A stretch of 64,000 nucleotides of DNA from Sapria himalayana (Eukaryota; Streptophyta; Magnoliopsida; Malpighiales; Rafflesiaceae): positions 62,001-126,000 of the forward strand of contig JAREIK010010368.1 in the NCBI GenBank assembly GCA_029783825.1, in the 5' to 3' direction. Within the stretch, counting starts at the first letter, position 1, and each line of letters starts with the position of its first letter. The notes under the pieces are model-generated. The model ran no database searches. It had not been told where the DNA came from and saw only the letters and a program-made list of their open reading frames with translations. The position numbers and the translations under genes were made by a program. This document shows, one piece after another, positions 1 through 13,446 of this stretch.

Positions 1-262
1 AATTGCTTTGAGTGTGTACATGAGAGATATTTTAGAAGAAATTACAATAATCAATATTATATCATCCTCAACAACTAGCTATTTCAACACATAGGGGTAC
101 AACTTTGGTTTATTCTGCTAGCATACATGAGTCAAATTACCTTTGATAGCCTAGTGAATCAACATCAAATATGATGAGACATAATAGAGATAAAGTAAAA
201 GCTCTTATTATTTTGGTTAGAGCTTTAGGAATCATTCTAGAGTTGAGAGAGGAACAAAATAA
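1..262 (+). repeat. Spacer block, copy A (3' end only)
   Basis: The first 262 bases match the last part of the 2.45-kb block seen complete at 6221-8675 and 21166-23640. They begin inside the stretch AATTGCTTTGAGTGTG (compare 8441 onward and 23379 onward) and run to GAACAAAATAAATTATTTT, where the satellite array resumes. The copy keeps the stretch around TTCAACACATAGGGGTAC that copy B has lost. The rest of the block lies beyond the window. No coding potential is visible. Confidence 0.9.
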
Positions 263-3200
263 ATTATTTTAATTATTCAGTATAATTTTAATTATTTATC
301 TGTTTATTTTTATAGAAATATTAATTACAAAATAAATTATTAGTGAGATAGATCAAATTTAAATTAAACCGGTATATCCTAAATAATAATGAATAAATCT
401 CATTTTTTTCATTTTAATTTTAAATATTCAAATTTAATTATTTATATGTTTATTTTTATATAAATATTAATTACAAAATAAATTATGAGTTAGACAAATA
501 TAATTTATATATATTATTTTTCATCAAAATAATATAGATAAACTTTTTAAAAGAAAAAAAAAATTAAAAACAAAAAATTATTTTATAGTAATATGGTTTG
601 CTTTGCTTCTGAATCTTTTTAGGTTTTATAAATATATTTTAATTGATATTTATCTAATTAATAAAAGATTATTAAGTTATTTTTTCATCATTATTAGAAT
701 ATTTATCAATAAAATTGTTTATATTGAATTTACATGATATATAAATATAATGTTTATTATAACTAAATATTGAATTCACTTTTAAAACATATTTTAAAAT
801 TATCATATTTTAAAATGTTATAACCTTTGAAAATATGAAAAAATAAAAAAAATAAATTTTATGTTATTTTATTATTTAAATAAAACCTATAAACCACTAA
901 ATGCATACACAGTTATATCAGTAATCTTTTAAACCGGGTAATGCTTAAATACATAAACCATTAAACCGCTATATACTACTTAATAGTTAATAAATTTAAT
1001 TTTTATTTCAATTTATAATTATTTTAAATATTCATTTTAATTATTTATTAGTTAATTTTTATAGAAATTTTTATTACAAAATAAATTATGAGTGTGACAC
1101 ATATAATTTAAATAATTTATTTTTAATCAGAAAATATATATACGCTTTTAAAAGAAGTATAAAAGAAGAATTATTAAAATTTAAAAATTATTATCAACTA
1201 TTATATTTTACTTTAATTTTGAATCAATTTGGGTTTTGTAAATATTTTTTAATTAATATCTATCTTAATTTAAATAGTTTAATATTTTAATTTTTGATCA
1301 TTATTATAATATTTATCAATAAAATTGTTTATATTTATTTTATATGATATAGAATTATTAAAATTATTATAACTAAATATTGTATTCAAATTTCAAAAAA
1401 TTTTAAATATTATTAAATTTTCAAAGGTTATAACATTTGTAAATGACAAAAAATTACAATTTTTATTGTTATTTTATTGTTTAAATAAAACCTATAAATC
1501 ACTAAATGCCTAAAAACATAAATCTCTAAATTCCTAAACAACAAAACCTCAAAATACTTAAACCATTAAACTGGTATACATTAATAATAAATCATAAATC
1601 TTATTTTAATTTTTATTCAGTATAATTTTAAATTTTTATTTTAATTATTTATCAATTTATTTTTATAGAAATATTAATTACAAAATAAATTATTAGTGTG
1701 ACAGATATCACTTAATATAAACCAGTATTCACTAAATAATAAATAATAAATCTCATTTTTTTTCATTATAATTATAAATATTCATTTTAATTATTAATTT
1801 TTTATTTTTATATAAATATTAATTAAAAAATAAATTGAGTTAGACAAATATAATTTATGTAAATTATTTTAAATCAAAAATATATACATAAACTTTTTAA
1901 AATAAAAAAAAATTTCAAAACAAAAAATTATTATATAGTAATATATTTTGGTTTGCTTATGAATCATTTTTTATTTTGTAATTATATTTAAATTGATATT
2001 TACCTTATTAATAATAGATTATAATTTTATTTTTTAATAATTATTAGAATATTTATCAATAAAATTATTTATATTGAATTTATATGAAATATAAATAAAA
2101 TGATTATTATAACTAAATATTCAATTCACTTTTGAAAAAAATTTTAAATTTATTATATTTTTAAAGCTTATAACCTTTGAAAATATCATAAAATAATAAA
2201 AATAAATTTTTTGTTATTTTATTTTTTAAAAAACCCTATAAACCACTAAATGCGTACACAATTAAATCAGTAAACACCTAAACTGCGTAATACCTAAATA
2301 CATAAACCATTAAACTGCTTAATAATACATAATAATTAATAAATCTAATTTTAATTTCTATTTATTATTTTTATATATTCATTTTAATTATTTATTAGTT
2401 TATTTTTATAGAAATATTTATTATAAAATAAATTATGAGTGCAACAAATATAATTTAAATAATTTATTTTTAATCAAAAATAAATATATACGCTTATAAA
2501 AGAAGTAAAAATTTAAAAATTTAAAAATTAAAAATTATTATCCAGTAATATTTTTAGCTTTAATTTTCAATCAATTTGGGTTTTGTAAATATTTTTTAAT
2601 TAATATCTATCTTATTAATAATTGATTATCAATTTAATTTTTGATCATTATTATAATATCTATCAATAAAATTGTTTATATTGAATTTATATGATATATA
2701 ATAAATAAAATTATTATAACTAAATATTGTATTCACATTTCAAAAAATATTAAATATTATTATATTTTCAAAGGTTATAACCTATGAAAATGAGAAAAAA
2801 TTACAAATTTTTTTTGTTATTTTATTGTTTAAATAAAACCTATAAACCACTAACTGCCTGAAAACATAAATTGCTAAACTACTAAATGACAAAACCTCTA
2901 AATACTTAAACCATTAAACAAGTGTACATTAATAATAAAATCATAAATCTCAATTTAATTTTTATTAAGTATAATTTTAAATTTTTATTTTAATTATTTA
3001 TCAGTTTATTTTTTTAGAAAGATTAATTTAAAAATAAATTTTTAGTGAGATAGATCTAATTTAAATAATTTATTTTTTGTCAAAAAAAATATATATCCTT
3101 ATAAAAAGAGGCAAAATTTTAAAAACAAAAATTTATTATTTAGTAATATAGTTTATTTTTATTTTGAATCATTTTAGATTTTGTAATTATATTTTAATTT

Positions 3201-6200
3201 ATATCATTCTTATTAATAATAGTTTATTAATTTTTGATAGATCATTATTATAATATGTATTAATAAAATTATTTATATTGAGTTTATATTATATATAATT
3301 ATTAAGATTATTATAACTTAATAGTATATTCACATTTAAAAAAATTAAAAATTATTATATTTTCAAAGGTTATAACCTTCAAAAATTAAAAATATTCAAA
3401 TAATTAAATTTTTTATTTTTTCATTCTTTAAATAAAATCTATATATCACTTAAGGCCTAAACACTTAAATCACTAAAGCTCAAAACAACTAAATACTTAA
3501 AGAATTAAACTAGTATATCCTGAATAATAAATAATAAATCTCTATTTTATTTGTATTCATTATAGTTTTAGATATTCATTTTAATTATTTATTAGATTAT
3601 TTTTATATAATTATAAATTAAAAATAGATTATGAGGAAGATTAATATAATTTAAATAATTTACTTTTAATAAAAAAAATATATAACCTTATAAAAAGAAG
3701 CAAAACATCAAAAATATTATTATTTAGTAATATTTTTCATTTTGATATTGAATAAATTTACGTTTTGCAAATATATTTTAAATAAAATCTTTCTTATTAA
3801 TAATAGTTTATTAATTTATTTTTTGATCATTAATATATTATCTATCAATATAATTGTTTATATTGAATTTACATGATATAAAATTATTAATATTATCATA
3901 ACTAAATATTGTATTCACATATAAAAAAAATTTAAAAATTGTTATATTTTCAAAGGTTATAACCTTCAAAAATCATAAAAAATAACAAAAATAAATTTTT
4001 TGTTATATCATTGTTTAAATAAAACTTATAAACCATTAAATGCCTAAACACATAAATCTATAAAATCCTAAACTCCGAAGCTCCTAAATACCTAAACCTT
4101 TAAACTCGTAAACCTTAAATATAATTTAAATAATATATTGAAATATTAATTACAAAATAAATTATGAGTGAGACAAAAATAATTTAAATAATTTATTTTT
4201 CATCAAAAAAATATATAAGCTTATAAAAAGAAGCAAAAACTAAAAAACAAAAATTATTATTTAGTAATAAATTTTACATTGTTTTCAAATCATTTTAGGT
4301 TTTTTAATTATATTTTAAGTTATATCTATCATATTAAAATAGCATATTAATTTATTTTTTGATAATTGACATCATATCTATCAATAAAATTGTTTATATT
4401 TAGTTTATATTATATATAATTATAATGATTATTATTACTAAATATTGTATTCACATTTTTAAAAAAATTTAAAATTATTATATTTTCTAAGGTTATAACC
4501 TTTGATAATGTGAAAAAATATCAAAAATATTTTTTTTGTTATTTCATTATTTAAATAAAACCTATAAACCACTAAATACATAAAAACATAAATCACTAAA
4601 CTCCTAAATGACAAAACCTCAAAATACTTAAACCATTAAACTGGTAAACATTAATAATAATTCATAAATCTCATTTTAATTTTTATTCAGTATAATTTTA
4701 AATTTTTATTTTATTTCTTTTTCAGTTTATTTTTATAGAAATATTAATTACAAAATAAATTATTAGTGAGATAGATCTAATTTAAATTAAACAGGTATCC
4801 CTAAATAATAAATAATAAATCTCATTTTTTTTTCATTATAATTTTAAATATTCATTTTAATTATTTATTTGTTTATTTAAATATAAATATTAATGACAAA
4901 ATAAATTGAGTTATACAAATATAATTTATATAAATTATTTTTTATCTAAAAATTATAGATAAACTTTTTAAAAGAAAAAAAATTTTCAAAACAAAAAATT
5001 ATTATATAGTAATATATTTTGCTTTGCTTCTGAATCATTTTAGGTTTTGTAATTATATTTTAATTGATATCTATCTTATTAATAATAGATTATTAATTTA
5101 TTTTTTGATCATTATTAAAATATTTATCAATAAAATTATTAATATCGAATTTACATGATATATAATTATAAAGATTATTATAACTAAATATTATATTTAC
5201 ATTTGAAAATAATTTAAAAATTATTTTATTTTTAAATGTTATAATCTTTGAAAATGAGATAAAATCACAAAATAATTTTTTGTTTATTATTGTTTATATA
5301 AAACATATAAACTACTAAATGCCTAAATGCTTAAATCATTAAACTTCTAAAACCCAAAATCCCAAAACCCTAACTTAAATATTTAAACCATCTATAAAGG
5401 TTTAAGTATTTATAAATAATATATAAATATCTATAAATAAATAAATAAAAGTTTATTAATTTATTTGTTGATCATTATTATATTTATATTTATATTTAGT
5501 TTATTAATATCTATCAATAAAATTGTTTATTTTTAATTTACATTATATATAATTATTAAGTTTATAATAACTAAATATTGTATTCAAGTTTGAAAAAAAT
5601 TTAAAAATTATTATATTTATAATTTTTATAACCTTTAAAATTGATAAAAAATTTGAAAAATAATTTTTTTGTTATTTCATTATTTAAATAAAACATATAA
5701 ACTACTAATTTTAATATTCAATTTAATATTATTTATTAGTTAATTTTTATAGGAATATTAATTGAAAAATAAAATTATGAATGAGACAAATATAATTTAA
5801 ATAATTTATCTTCATCAAAAAAATTTTTAAGCTTATAAAAAGAATCAAAAATTTAAAAATAAAAAATTATTATTTAGTAATATATTTTACTTTGATTTTG
5901 AATCATTTTAGGTTTTGCAAATATATTTTAATTAATATCTATCTTATTAATAATAGTTTATTAATCTATTTTATGATCAGTTTTATAAATCGATCAATAA
6001 AATTATTTATATTGAATTTACATGATATATTATTTTTATTATTATTATAATTAAATATTGTATTAACAATTGAAAAATAATTATTATTATATTATTTTAA
6101 ATGGTTATAACCTTGAAAATGAGAAGAAATCAAAAAAATAATTTTTTTGTTATTTAATTATTTAAATAAAACCTATAAACCACATAATACCTAAATACAT

Positions 6201-6220
6201 AGATTACTAAACTCCTAAAC
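263..6220 (+). repeat. AT-rich satellite array, segment 1 (about 10 units)
   Basis: This segment is a tandem array of diverged units of about 600 bp in + orientation. Palindrome centres (core GGTTATAACC or a variant) lie near 820, 1428, 2168, 2776, 3370, 3960, 4496, 5240, 5631 and 6107. Most steps are near 590-610 bp, two are about 740 bp and the last ones are shortened. Telomere-like linkers follow each palindrome, for example near 885, 1505, 2250, 2850, 4040, 4580 and 5320. The variant unit near 5385-5540 (AAACCATCTATAAAGGTTT followed by a partly duplicated body) also precedes block copies C and E, so it is a fixed neighbour of the block. I see no gene; long open frames here would encode only I/N/K/Y-rich low-complexity peptide. 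Confidence 0.9.
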
Positions 6221-6390
6221 CCTGATACTGCTGCACCACACACACATATCGACAGACCACGGTACACACGTGCACATATTCTTGTCCATTTTGGTGTAGC
6301 ATTTAGAGGGGCCAGCAAGTCCTTGAAGCAGCCAGAAGTATGGGCCACCAGCTTGTAGAGGGCCCCACTAGCAAGCCGGGATGATAACAC

Positions 6391-6618
6391 TCAGACAACA
6401 GGTGACACCGAGCAAAGTGGTCGCGAGTAATCCCAGGAGAAGCTAGGAGATGGTCCCACTAGCCCTATTAAGCAGCATAGAGGGCCACCCAACCATCGCC
6501 CAATAGGAGTAGCGGGTAATCCTTGAATAATTGGAGAGCCAGCAATATCCGAAGCATCACCAAGCAGGGCGAGTAAGCAATGAAGTCCAGACCAGCCACA
6601 CAAGAGTGAAAGATTCAA
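6391..6618 (-). other. Conserved-length 75-codon open frame in block B (doubtful coding)
   Basis: The open frame begins ATG AAT CTT and ends TGA, antisense to the A-run. The equivalent frame has the same start, length and stop in block C (21337-21564), stays open in block D (39767-39976) and has one internal stop in block E (59715-59942). The peptide is hydrophobic and Gly/Leu/Cys-rich (for example WLGGPLCCLI) with no domain that I recognise. About a quarter of residues differ between copies B and C, and many of these changes are non-conservative. That argues against purifying selection, so I list it as a frame shared by descent and not as a gene. Confidence 0.3.
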
Positions 6619-6692
6619 ACTTTTAGATTATGTTTGTATTCTTATTTTATTTTGCACTTTGTATGCACCATGTACTTGTAGAGACAGATCAT

Positions 6693-6714
6693 GACACACA
6701 CACACACACACATA
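6693..6714. repeat. (AC)n microsatellite in block B
   Basis: An uninterrupted run of CA/AC dinucleotides follows GATCATG and ends before TACAATC. The same position in block C (around 21640-21656) is shorter and interrupted by T, so the tract has expanded or contracted since the blocks duplicated. Confidence 0.85.
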
Positions 6715-7480
6715 CAATCTTGTCTGTTCTCTATGTAGCATGCAATGAGGGCAACTAGACCCATGAGTCTCTCTAAGTGGGGCCTACAAATACATTATGT
6801 AAATACACATTAGGTGATGCTACACTCCCGGGAGTAGAAGACCTATCTTTATAGCATTTTGTAATTTTACTTGTATTCTAGATTGGTTGTACGCGTAGAT
6901 AATTAGACTATGAGATGAATCTAATTACACATGCACACCGATGCATGCATATTTTTTGATATTTTGTCGGTGCAACATACATGCACTTCTTGGAGCTCGA
7001 AGAGGAAGCATTCTATCCCAAGAGATACTCTTTTGAGGATCATTGGAGCAAAAGAATGTGGAATTCAGAGGTGAGAATGAATTGACAAAGTGCCGTAGAT
7101 ATGGACTTTGGATTTATGGGTATTCAGTTTTACATGTATTCCATTGCATAGCAATGACATAGGCAAACGCTTGATGCTGCATGTCACACACTTGCACAAT
7201 CTTATATTTGCATAGTTTTAATATGGTAAATCATGTAGGTTCCTCCAAAAGGCTTTGAAAAATCCGAATGGAAAGGATGCAATGCACATAATGACTCAAT
7301 GCCAACTCTGATGTCCGGGAATGCCAGGTGATTTTAGTTGTATTCGTACGCTTGGAATTATTAGGCATTATGTTTTTTTATGTATTTTATTCATGGAATC
7401 ATTAAGGTGCATAGGATCTGGTGGGTTTGCCTAAATTAGTTAGTTTTTTAGTCTCTTGTAAGTTGTGTGCCTAAATGATA

Positions 7481-7510
7481 AATAAAGTTTGTATTTTCCA
7501 AAAAAAAAAA
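7481..7510 (+). terminator. Poly(A) signal followed by A-run in block B
   Basis: AATAAA at 7481-7486 is followed 13 bases later by an 11-base A-run at 7500-7510. In block C the equivalent is ATAAAG and then a 13-base A-run at 22441-22453. This spacing is what a reverse-transcribed polyadenylated transcript, or a LINE/SINE-type 3' tail, would leave. It may be only an A-rich tract: no target-site duplication was identified, and block D breaks off just before this point while block E has deleted it. Confidence 0.45.
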
Positions 7511-7520
7511 CAAAAACAAC

Positions 7521-7600
7521 CTATAAATCCTAAACTTTAAATCCTAAACCTTAAACCATAAACTATAACCCTAGTCCATAAACCCAAAATCCTAAATCTC
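7521..7600 (+). repeat. Telomere-like degenerate repeat in block B
   Basis: This is a run of words such as CCTAAACTTTAAATCCTAAACC and CTATAACCCTAGTCCATAAACCC, close to permutations of the plant telomere unit CCCTAAA. Block C has the same run at about 22454-22530. It also resembles the linkers of the surrounding satellite units, so it may be an old linker internal to the block. Confidence 0.6.
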
Positions 7601-7765
7601 ATGGTTTGCACTTTTATAATCAAATGACTAAGTGTTAAATTTAAATTGAAATTTACAACTTTTAGGAATGTCACAGATTTGTCTTTTTGTATATGTAACA
7701 CAAAGTATTGACTCAAGGGGTGTGTTATGGATTCAGTCTTTTTCTTGCTTTAGATTATTGTAGCA

Positions 7766-8060
7766 TTAGCAATGGTCATGATTATATATTTTGTCTCTAG
7801 AACACAAAATCATATCGATGAGAATATGCCATAACTTGTCTCTCTGTTGAACATATTGTTATGGCTCTATGAATGATCATGAATACATATTTAATAACTA
7901 TAATAGTGGGTCACAATATTGGATATGACCATAGCTTGTGCATTTTATCTTTATATTGCAAAGTCATTGCACTAGGAATGATTGTAACTCTGGACATTCC
8001 TCAAGAGCAAAAGTCATGACCCTAGAAATAGTTAAAGCTCGACTACTACTCATTATAACT
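7766..8060 (+). repeat. Degenerate tandem repeat of about 100 bp inside block B
   Basis: Related words recur at roughly 100-105 base spacing: AATGGTCATGATTA at 7771, AATGATCATGAATA at 7872 and AATGATTGTAACTC at 7977. A companion word recurs likewise: ATGCCATAACTTGT near 7826 and ATGACCATAGCTTGTG near 7925. The same pattern is present in block C and, inverted, in block E (58620-58900), where the open frame shows a matching repeat of about 34 codons. It is too decayed to classify. Confidence 0.5.
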
Positions 8061-8675
8061 TTCTATACATAAAATTCTTGGGATTGGAAATATCACTATG
8101 GCTTTTTCCTTTGATTTGTGACCTCAAGTGTCAATATGCAAGACTAATATTTTGAGAAATGATTAAAACCTTTTATACATTTAAATATGATTCATTTACA
8201 CCTTTTTGGGTATTGTGAGCTTGTATACATAACTCATTTAATATAAAAAGAAAGAAATGATACTTTTCATATCCATGAGGATATAGAAAAGGGGCTTAGA
8301 CATGCCAATAAAATAAATTTTTTGATTCTTGATTGAAAGAGAGCCCATACTTCTTTCCCTGCTCAAACCACCATGGGGCTAGTTTGTTCTAATAGGCTAC
8401 AATGTGGTTATTTTTTTAGAGGTGAACTATGTTTTAAAAAAATTGCTTTGAGTGAGTGCATGATAGATATTTTAGATGAAATTACAATAATCAATATAAA
8501 TAGCATCCTCAACAACTAGCTATTACAATTGTTAGGGTACATGAGTCAAATTACATTTGTTAGCCCAATGGTTCAACATCAAATATGATGAGACATTATA
8601 GAGATAAAGTAAAAGCTCCTATTATTTTGGTTAGAGCTTTAGCAATCATTCTAGAGTTGAGAGATGAACAAAATA

Positions 8676-11600
8676 AATTATTTTAATTATTTAGTATATT
8701 TTTAATTTTAATTTTAATTATTTATCAGTTTATTTTTATAGAAATATTACGTACAAAATAAATTATAAGTGAGACATATCTAATTTAATTAAACCGGTAT
8801 ATCCTAAATAATAAAGAATAAATCTCATTTTTTTTCATTTTAATTTTACATATTCAAATTTTATTATTTATTTGTTTATTTTTATATAAATATTAATTAC
8901 AAAATAAATTATGAGTTACAAAAATATAATTTATATTAATTATTTTTCATCAAAATAATATAGATACACTTTTTAAAAGAAAAATAAATTTAAAAAGTAA
9001 AAATTATTATATAGTAATATATTTTGCTTTGCTTCTGAATCTTTTTAGGTTTTGTAATTATATTATAATGATATCTATCTTATTAATAATATATTATTAA
9101 TTTATTTTTTGATCATTATTAGAATATTTATCAATAAAATAGTTTATATTGAATTTATATGATATATAAATATAATGATTATTATAACTAAATAGTGAAT
9201 TTACTTTTGAAAAAAATTTAAAAATTATTATATTTTCTAAGGTTATAACCTTTGAAAATATCAAAAAATAATAAAAATAATTTTTTTGTTTTTTTATTTT
9301 TTAAATAAAACCTATAAACTACTAAATGCATACACAGTTAAATAGGTAAACTCCTAGACCCCATAATGCCTAAATACAGTAACCATTAAACTAATATATA
9401 ATACACAATAAATAATAAATCTAATTTTTATTTCTATTTATTATAATTTTTAATATTGATTTTAAATATTTATTAGTTTATTTTTATAAAAATATTTATT
9501 GCAAAATTAATTATGAGTGCGACGAATATAATTTAAATAATTTATTTTTAATGAAATAATATATATATATATATACCCATATAAAAGAAGTAAAAATATA
9601 AAAATTTAAAATTATTATCCAGTAATATATTTTACTTTAATTTTGTATCAATTTGGGTATTGTAAATATTTTTTAATTAATTTCTATCTCTTTATTAATT
9701 GTTTATTAATTTATTTTTTCATAATTATTATAATATCTATCAATAAAATTGTTTATATTAAATTTATATGATATATAATTATTAATATTATTATAACTAT
9801 AATATTATATTTACATTTAAAAAAATTTTAAATATTATTATATTTTCAAAGGTTATAACCTAAGAAAATGAGAAAAAATTATAATTTTTTTTTATTATTT
9901 TATTGTTTAAATAAAACCTATAAACCACTAAATGACTAAAAACATAAATCGCTAAATTTTCAAATGACAAAACATCTAAATACTTAAAGTATTAAATTGC
10001 TATATATTAATAAAAAATCATAAATCTCATTTTAATTTTTATTCAGTATAATTTAAAATTTTAATTATTTATCAATTTATTTTTATAGAAATATTAATTA
10101 CAAAATAAATTATTGGTGAAACAGATATAATTAAAATTAAACTGGTATACACTAAATAATAATTAATAAATTTCATTTTTTTTTCATTATAATTTTAAAT
10201 ATTCATTTTAATTATTTATTTGTTTATTTTTATATAAATATTAATTACAAAATAAATTATGAGTTAGACAAATATAATTTATATAAATTTTTTTAATCAA
10301 AAATATAAATAAACAGTTTTAAAATAAAAAAAATTCAAAACAAAAAATTATTATATTGTAATATATTTTACTTTGCTTTTGAATTATTTTAGGTTTTGTA
10401 ATTATATTTTAATTGATATCTATTTTATTAATAATAGATTATTTATTTATTTTTTGATCAATATTATAATATTTATCAATAAAATTGGTTATATATAATT
10501 TATTTGATATATAAATATAATGATTATTATAACTAAATAGTGGATTCACTTTTGAAAAAAATTTAAAAATTATTATATTTTCAAAGGTTATAACCTTAAA
10601 AAATGAGAAAAAATAATAAAAATAAATTTTTTTGTTATTTCATTTTTATAATAAAACCTATAGATCATTAAATACTTTCTTACTTAAATCAGTAAGCTCA
10701 TAAATCCCAAAACCTATAAATACATAATCCTTTTAACAGCTATATACTACTTAATAAATAATAAATCTCATTTTTATTTCTATATATTATAATTTTAAAA
10801 ATTCATTTTAATTATTTATAGTTTAATTTTTTAAGAAAATTAATTACAAAATAAATTTCGAGTGAGACAAATATTATTTAAATAATTTATTTTAATAAAA
10901 AAAAATATAAGCTTATAAAAAGAAGGAAAATTTTAAAAATTAAATATTATTATTTAGTAATATATTTTGATTTGATTTTGAATCATTTTGTCTTATGTAA
11001 ATAATTTTATTTAATATTTATTTTATTAATAATAGTTTATTAATTTTATTTTTGATCATTATTATAATATTTATAATTAAAATTATTTATATTGAATTTA
11101 TATTATATATAATTAGTAAGATTAATATAATTATACATTGTATTCACATTTCAAAAAATTTTAAAAATTATTTTATTTTCAAAGATTATAAGCTTTTAAA
11201 ATCAGAAAAAATCAAAAAAAGAATTTTAAATTTTTATTATATTAATAAAATGTATAAACCACTAAATACCTAAAAACATAAATTGATAAATTGCTAAACG
11301 ACAAAACTCCTAAATAATCAAACCATTAAACCGGTATCCCACATATAATAAATCATAAATCTCATTTTAATTTGTATTCATTATAATTTTAAATATTCAT
11401 TTAAATTATTTATTAGTTTAATTTTTATAGAAATATTAATTAAAAAATAAATAATGAGAGAGATAACTAGAATTTTAATAATTTATTTTTAATCAAAAAA
11501 ATATATAAGCATATAAAAAGAAGTAAAAATTAAAAAACAAAAAATTATTATTTAGTATTGTATTTTACTTTGATTTTGAATCATTATATATAGGTGTTGA

Positions 11601-12930
11601 AATTATATTTTAATTGCTATTATTCTTATTAAGAATAGTTTATTAATTTATTATTTGATCAATTTTATAATATTTAAAGATAAAATTACTTATATTGGAT
11701 TTAAATGTCTTATAATTATTACGATTATTATAACTAAATATTATATTTACATTTGAAAAAAATTTAAAAATTATTATATTTTCAAAGGTTATAATCTTCA
11801 AAAATGATAAAAAATCACAGAAATAATGTTTTTATTATTTAATTATTTAAATAAAACTTATAAACCACTAAATGCGTAAACATTTAAATCTCTAGACTCC
11901 TAAACCCCAAAACCCCCTAAATACTTAAACCATTAAACCTATATAACCTAAATAATAAATAATATATTTCATTTTTATTTGTATTCATTATAATTTTAAA
12001 TATTCTTTTTAATTATATTTTAGTTTATTTTGATAGAAATATTAATTACAAAAAATTTAATGAGTGAGACATATATAATTTAAATAAATTATTTTTTATG
12101 AAAAAAATATAAGCTTATAAAAATAAACAAAATTTCAAAAATTTAAAATTTTATTTAGTAATATAATTTACTTTGATTTTGAATTATTTTGGGTTCTACA
12201 AATATATTTTAATTAATATCTATCTTATTAATAAAAATTTATTAATTTATTTTTTGATCATCAAAATAATATATATTAATAAAATTTTTTATATTGAATT
12301 TACCTCAAATATAATTATTAAGATTATTATAACTAAGTATTGTATTCATATTTTAAAACTATTAAAAAATTATTATATTTTCAAATGTTATAACCTTTGA
12401 AAAGCACGAAAATTCATAAAAATAATTTTTTTTTATTTCATTGATTAAATAAAACCTATTAAGACCTAAATGTGCAAATATATAAATCAATAACTACTTA
12501 ACCCCAAAACAACAAAAAACTTAAACCATTAAATAGGCATACCCTAAATAATAAATAATAAATCTCATTTTTATTAATATTCATTATAAATTTAAATATT
12601 CATTTTAATTATTTATAAATTTATTTTTATAGAAATATTAATTACAAAATAAATCATTAGTGAGACAGATATAATTTACATAATTTATTTTTCAACAAAA
12701 AAATATATATGCTAATAAAATGAGGCAAAATTTTTTAAATAAAAATATATTATTTAGTAATATATCTTATTTTGATTTGGAATCATTTTAGATTCTACAA
12801 TTATATTTTAATTTATATCATTCTTATTAATACTAGTTTATTAATTTATTTATTGATCATTATTATAAAATCTATTAATAAAATTATTTATATTTAGTTT
12901 ACATGTTATATAATTATTAATATTATTATA
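8676..12930 (+). repeat. AT-rich satellite array, segment 2
   Basis: These are + orientation units with palindrome centres near 9245, 9855, 10590, 11190, 11792 and 12391. Linker variants run in a definite order. The type with CATACACAGTTAAAT is at 9330, the type with AAAAACATAAATCGC and CAAAACATCTAAATAC at 9930, the type ATCATTAAATAC..CTTACTTAAATC at 10650, then ones at 11260, 11870 and 12455. Part of this series recurs at 13.9-15.8 kb and at 28.6-30.6 kb, and in inverted form at 55.4-57.4 kb, which makes it a segment of a higher-order repeat. The segment is cut at about 12930 by a non-satellite insertion. No gene is seen. Confidence 0.88.
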
Positions 12931-13186
12931 TTTAGTTTATATTTTGATTGGATTTACCAGTACTTTGATCATTTGAGATGTGATCATCTTCAATTTATTG
13001 TATTTTTCATTTACCGCTGGATTATGCCATATGCATTTCCATTAATTAATATTATATGTTAAGCATAAATACATTTAAATATTTCAAACAAGCAAGCTCT
13101 ACAAAACTTAGTGTAACACATTCTGCCCACTCATTCGGCCCAACCACAATACCAGAACCAATACTCAACAAAACTAACAGAGACAC

Positions 13187-13203
13187 ATAATAATAATAAT
13201 AAT
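13187..13203. repeat. (ATA)n microsatellite
   Basis: This is a short pure run of ATA/AAT trinucleotides inside the 12.93-13.65 kb insertion. Confidence 0.7.
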
Positions 13204-13406
13204 TAATCACTCAATTCTCGTCAGAAAAACAACCCAAAAGACTGGTGGCATCTGAGACACGGTGGAGGCAACCAGAAGTGCGACAGACAAGGGTTGGACC
13301 TAACTGAACACAGCTGGAACAGCGTGAGGTGGCATGGAACTCATCGGAATAGCAAAAGGTGTGTCGGAATTGGATGGGCAATAGCAGAATTGGTGGCATC
13401 TTCATG

Positions 13407-13407
<1 letters not shown>

Positions 13408-13444
<37 letters not shown>
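13408..13444. repeat. (TA)n microsatellite
   Basis: This is a 37-base uninterrupted alternating TA tract. It is self-complementary and can extrude a hairpin. It sits at the boundary between the unknown left part of the insertion and the right part that resembles hAT terminal sequence. Confidence 0.9.

Positions 13445-13446
<2 letters not shown>

Larger units (their letters stand above)
6221..8675 (+). repeat. Spacer block, copy B (complete, 2.45 kb)
   Basis: This sequence of near-normal base composition is embedded in the array and begins at CCTGATACTGCTGCACC directly after a telomere-like linker. It ends at GAACAAAATAAATTATTTT, where the satellite resumes. Its order is: a GC-richer first third with CA-rich words, an AC microsatellite, an exon-like stretch, AATAAA plus A-run at 7481-7510, a telomere-like stretch at 7521-7600, a degenerate tandem repeat of about 100 bp, and an AT-rich tail. 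Copies A, C, D and E share this order. Relative to C it lacks a short piece near 8525 (TTCAACACATAGGGGTACAA region). No known protein family was recognised on either strand. It could be a captured gene remnant or an unrecognised non-autonomous element absorbed into the satellite. Confidence 0.88.

Noticed and set aside
6965..7330. Exon-like reading in block B (two stretches with GT donor and AG acceptor)
   Set aside because: Blocks C, D and E all have TAA in the first stretch (CATTCTAAC), and I recognised no protein family. It is kept only as a possible trace of a transcript origin.
11052..12400. Open frames of 60-75 codons in the AT-rich array (also near 29583, 30192, 48828, 56115)
   Set aside because: They are the same register of the satellite unit, which happens to lack stops. 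The peptides are I/N/K/Y/L low-complexity strings, and neighbouring units of the same type are interrupted.
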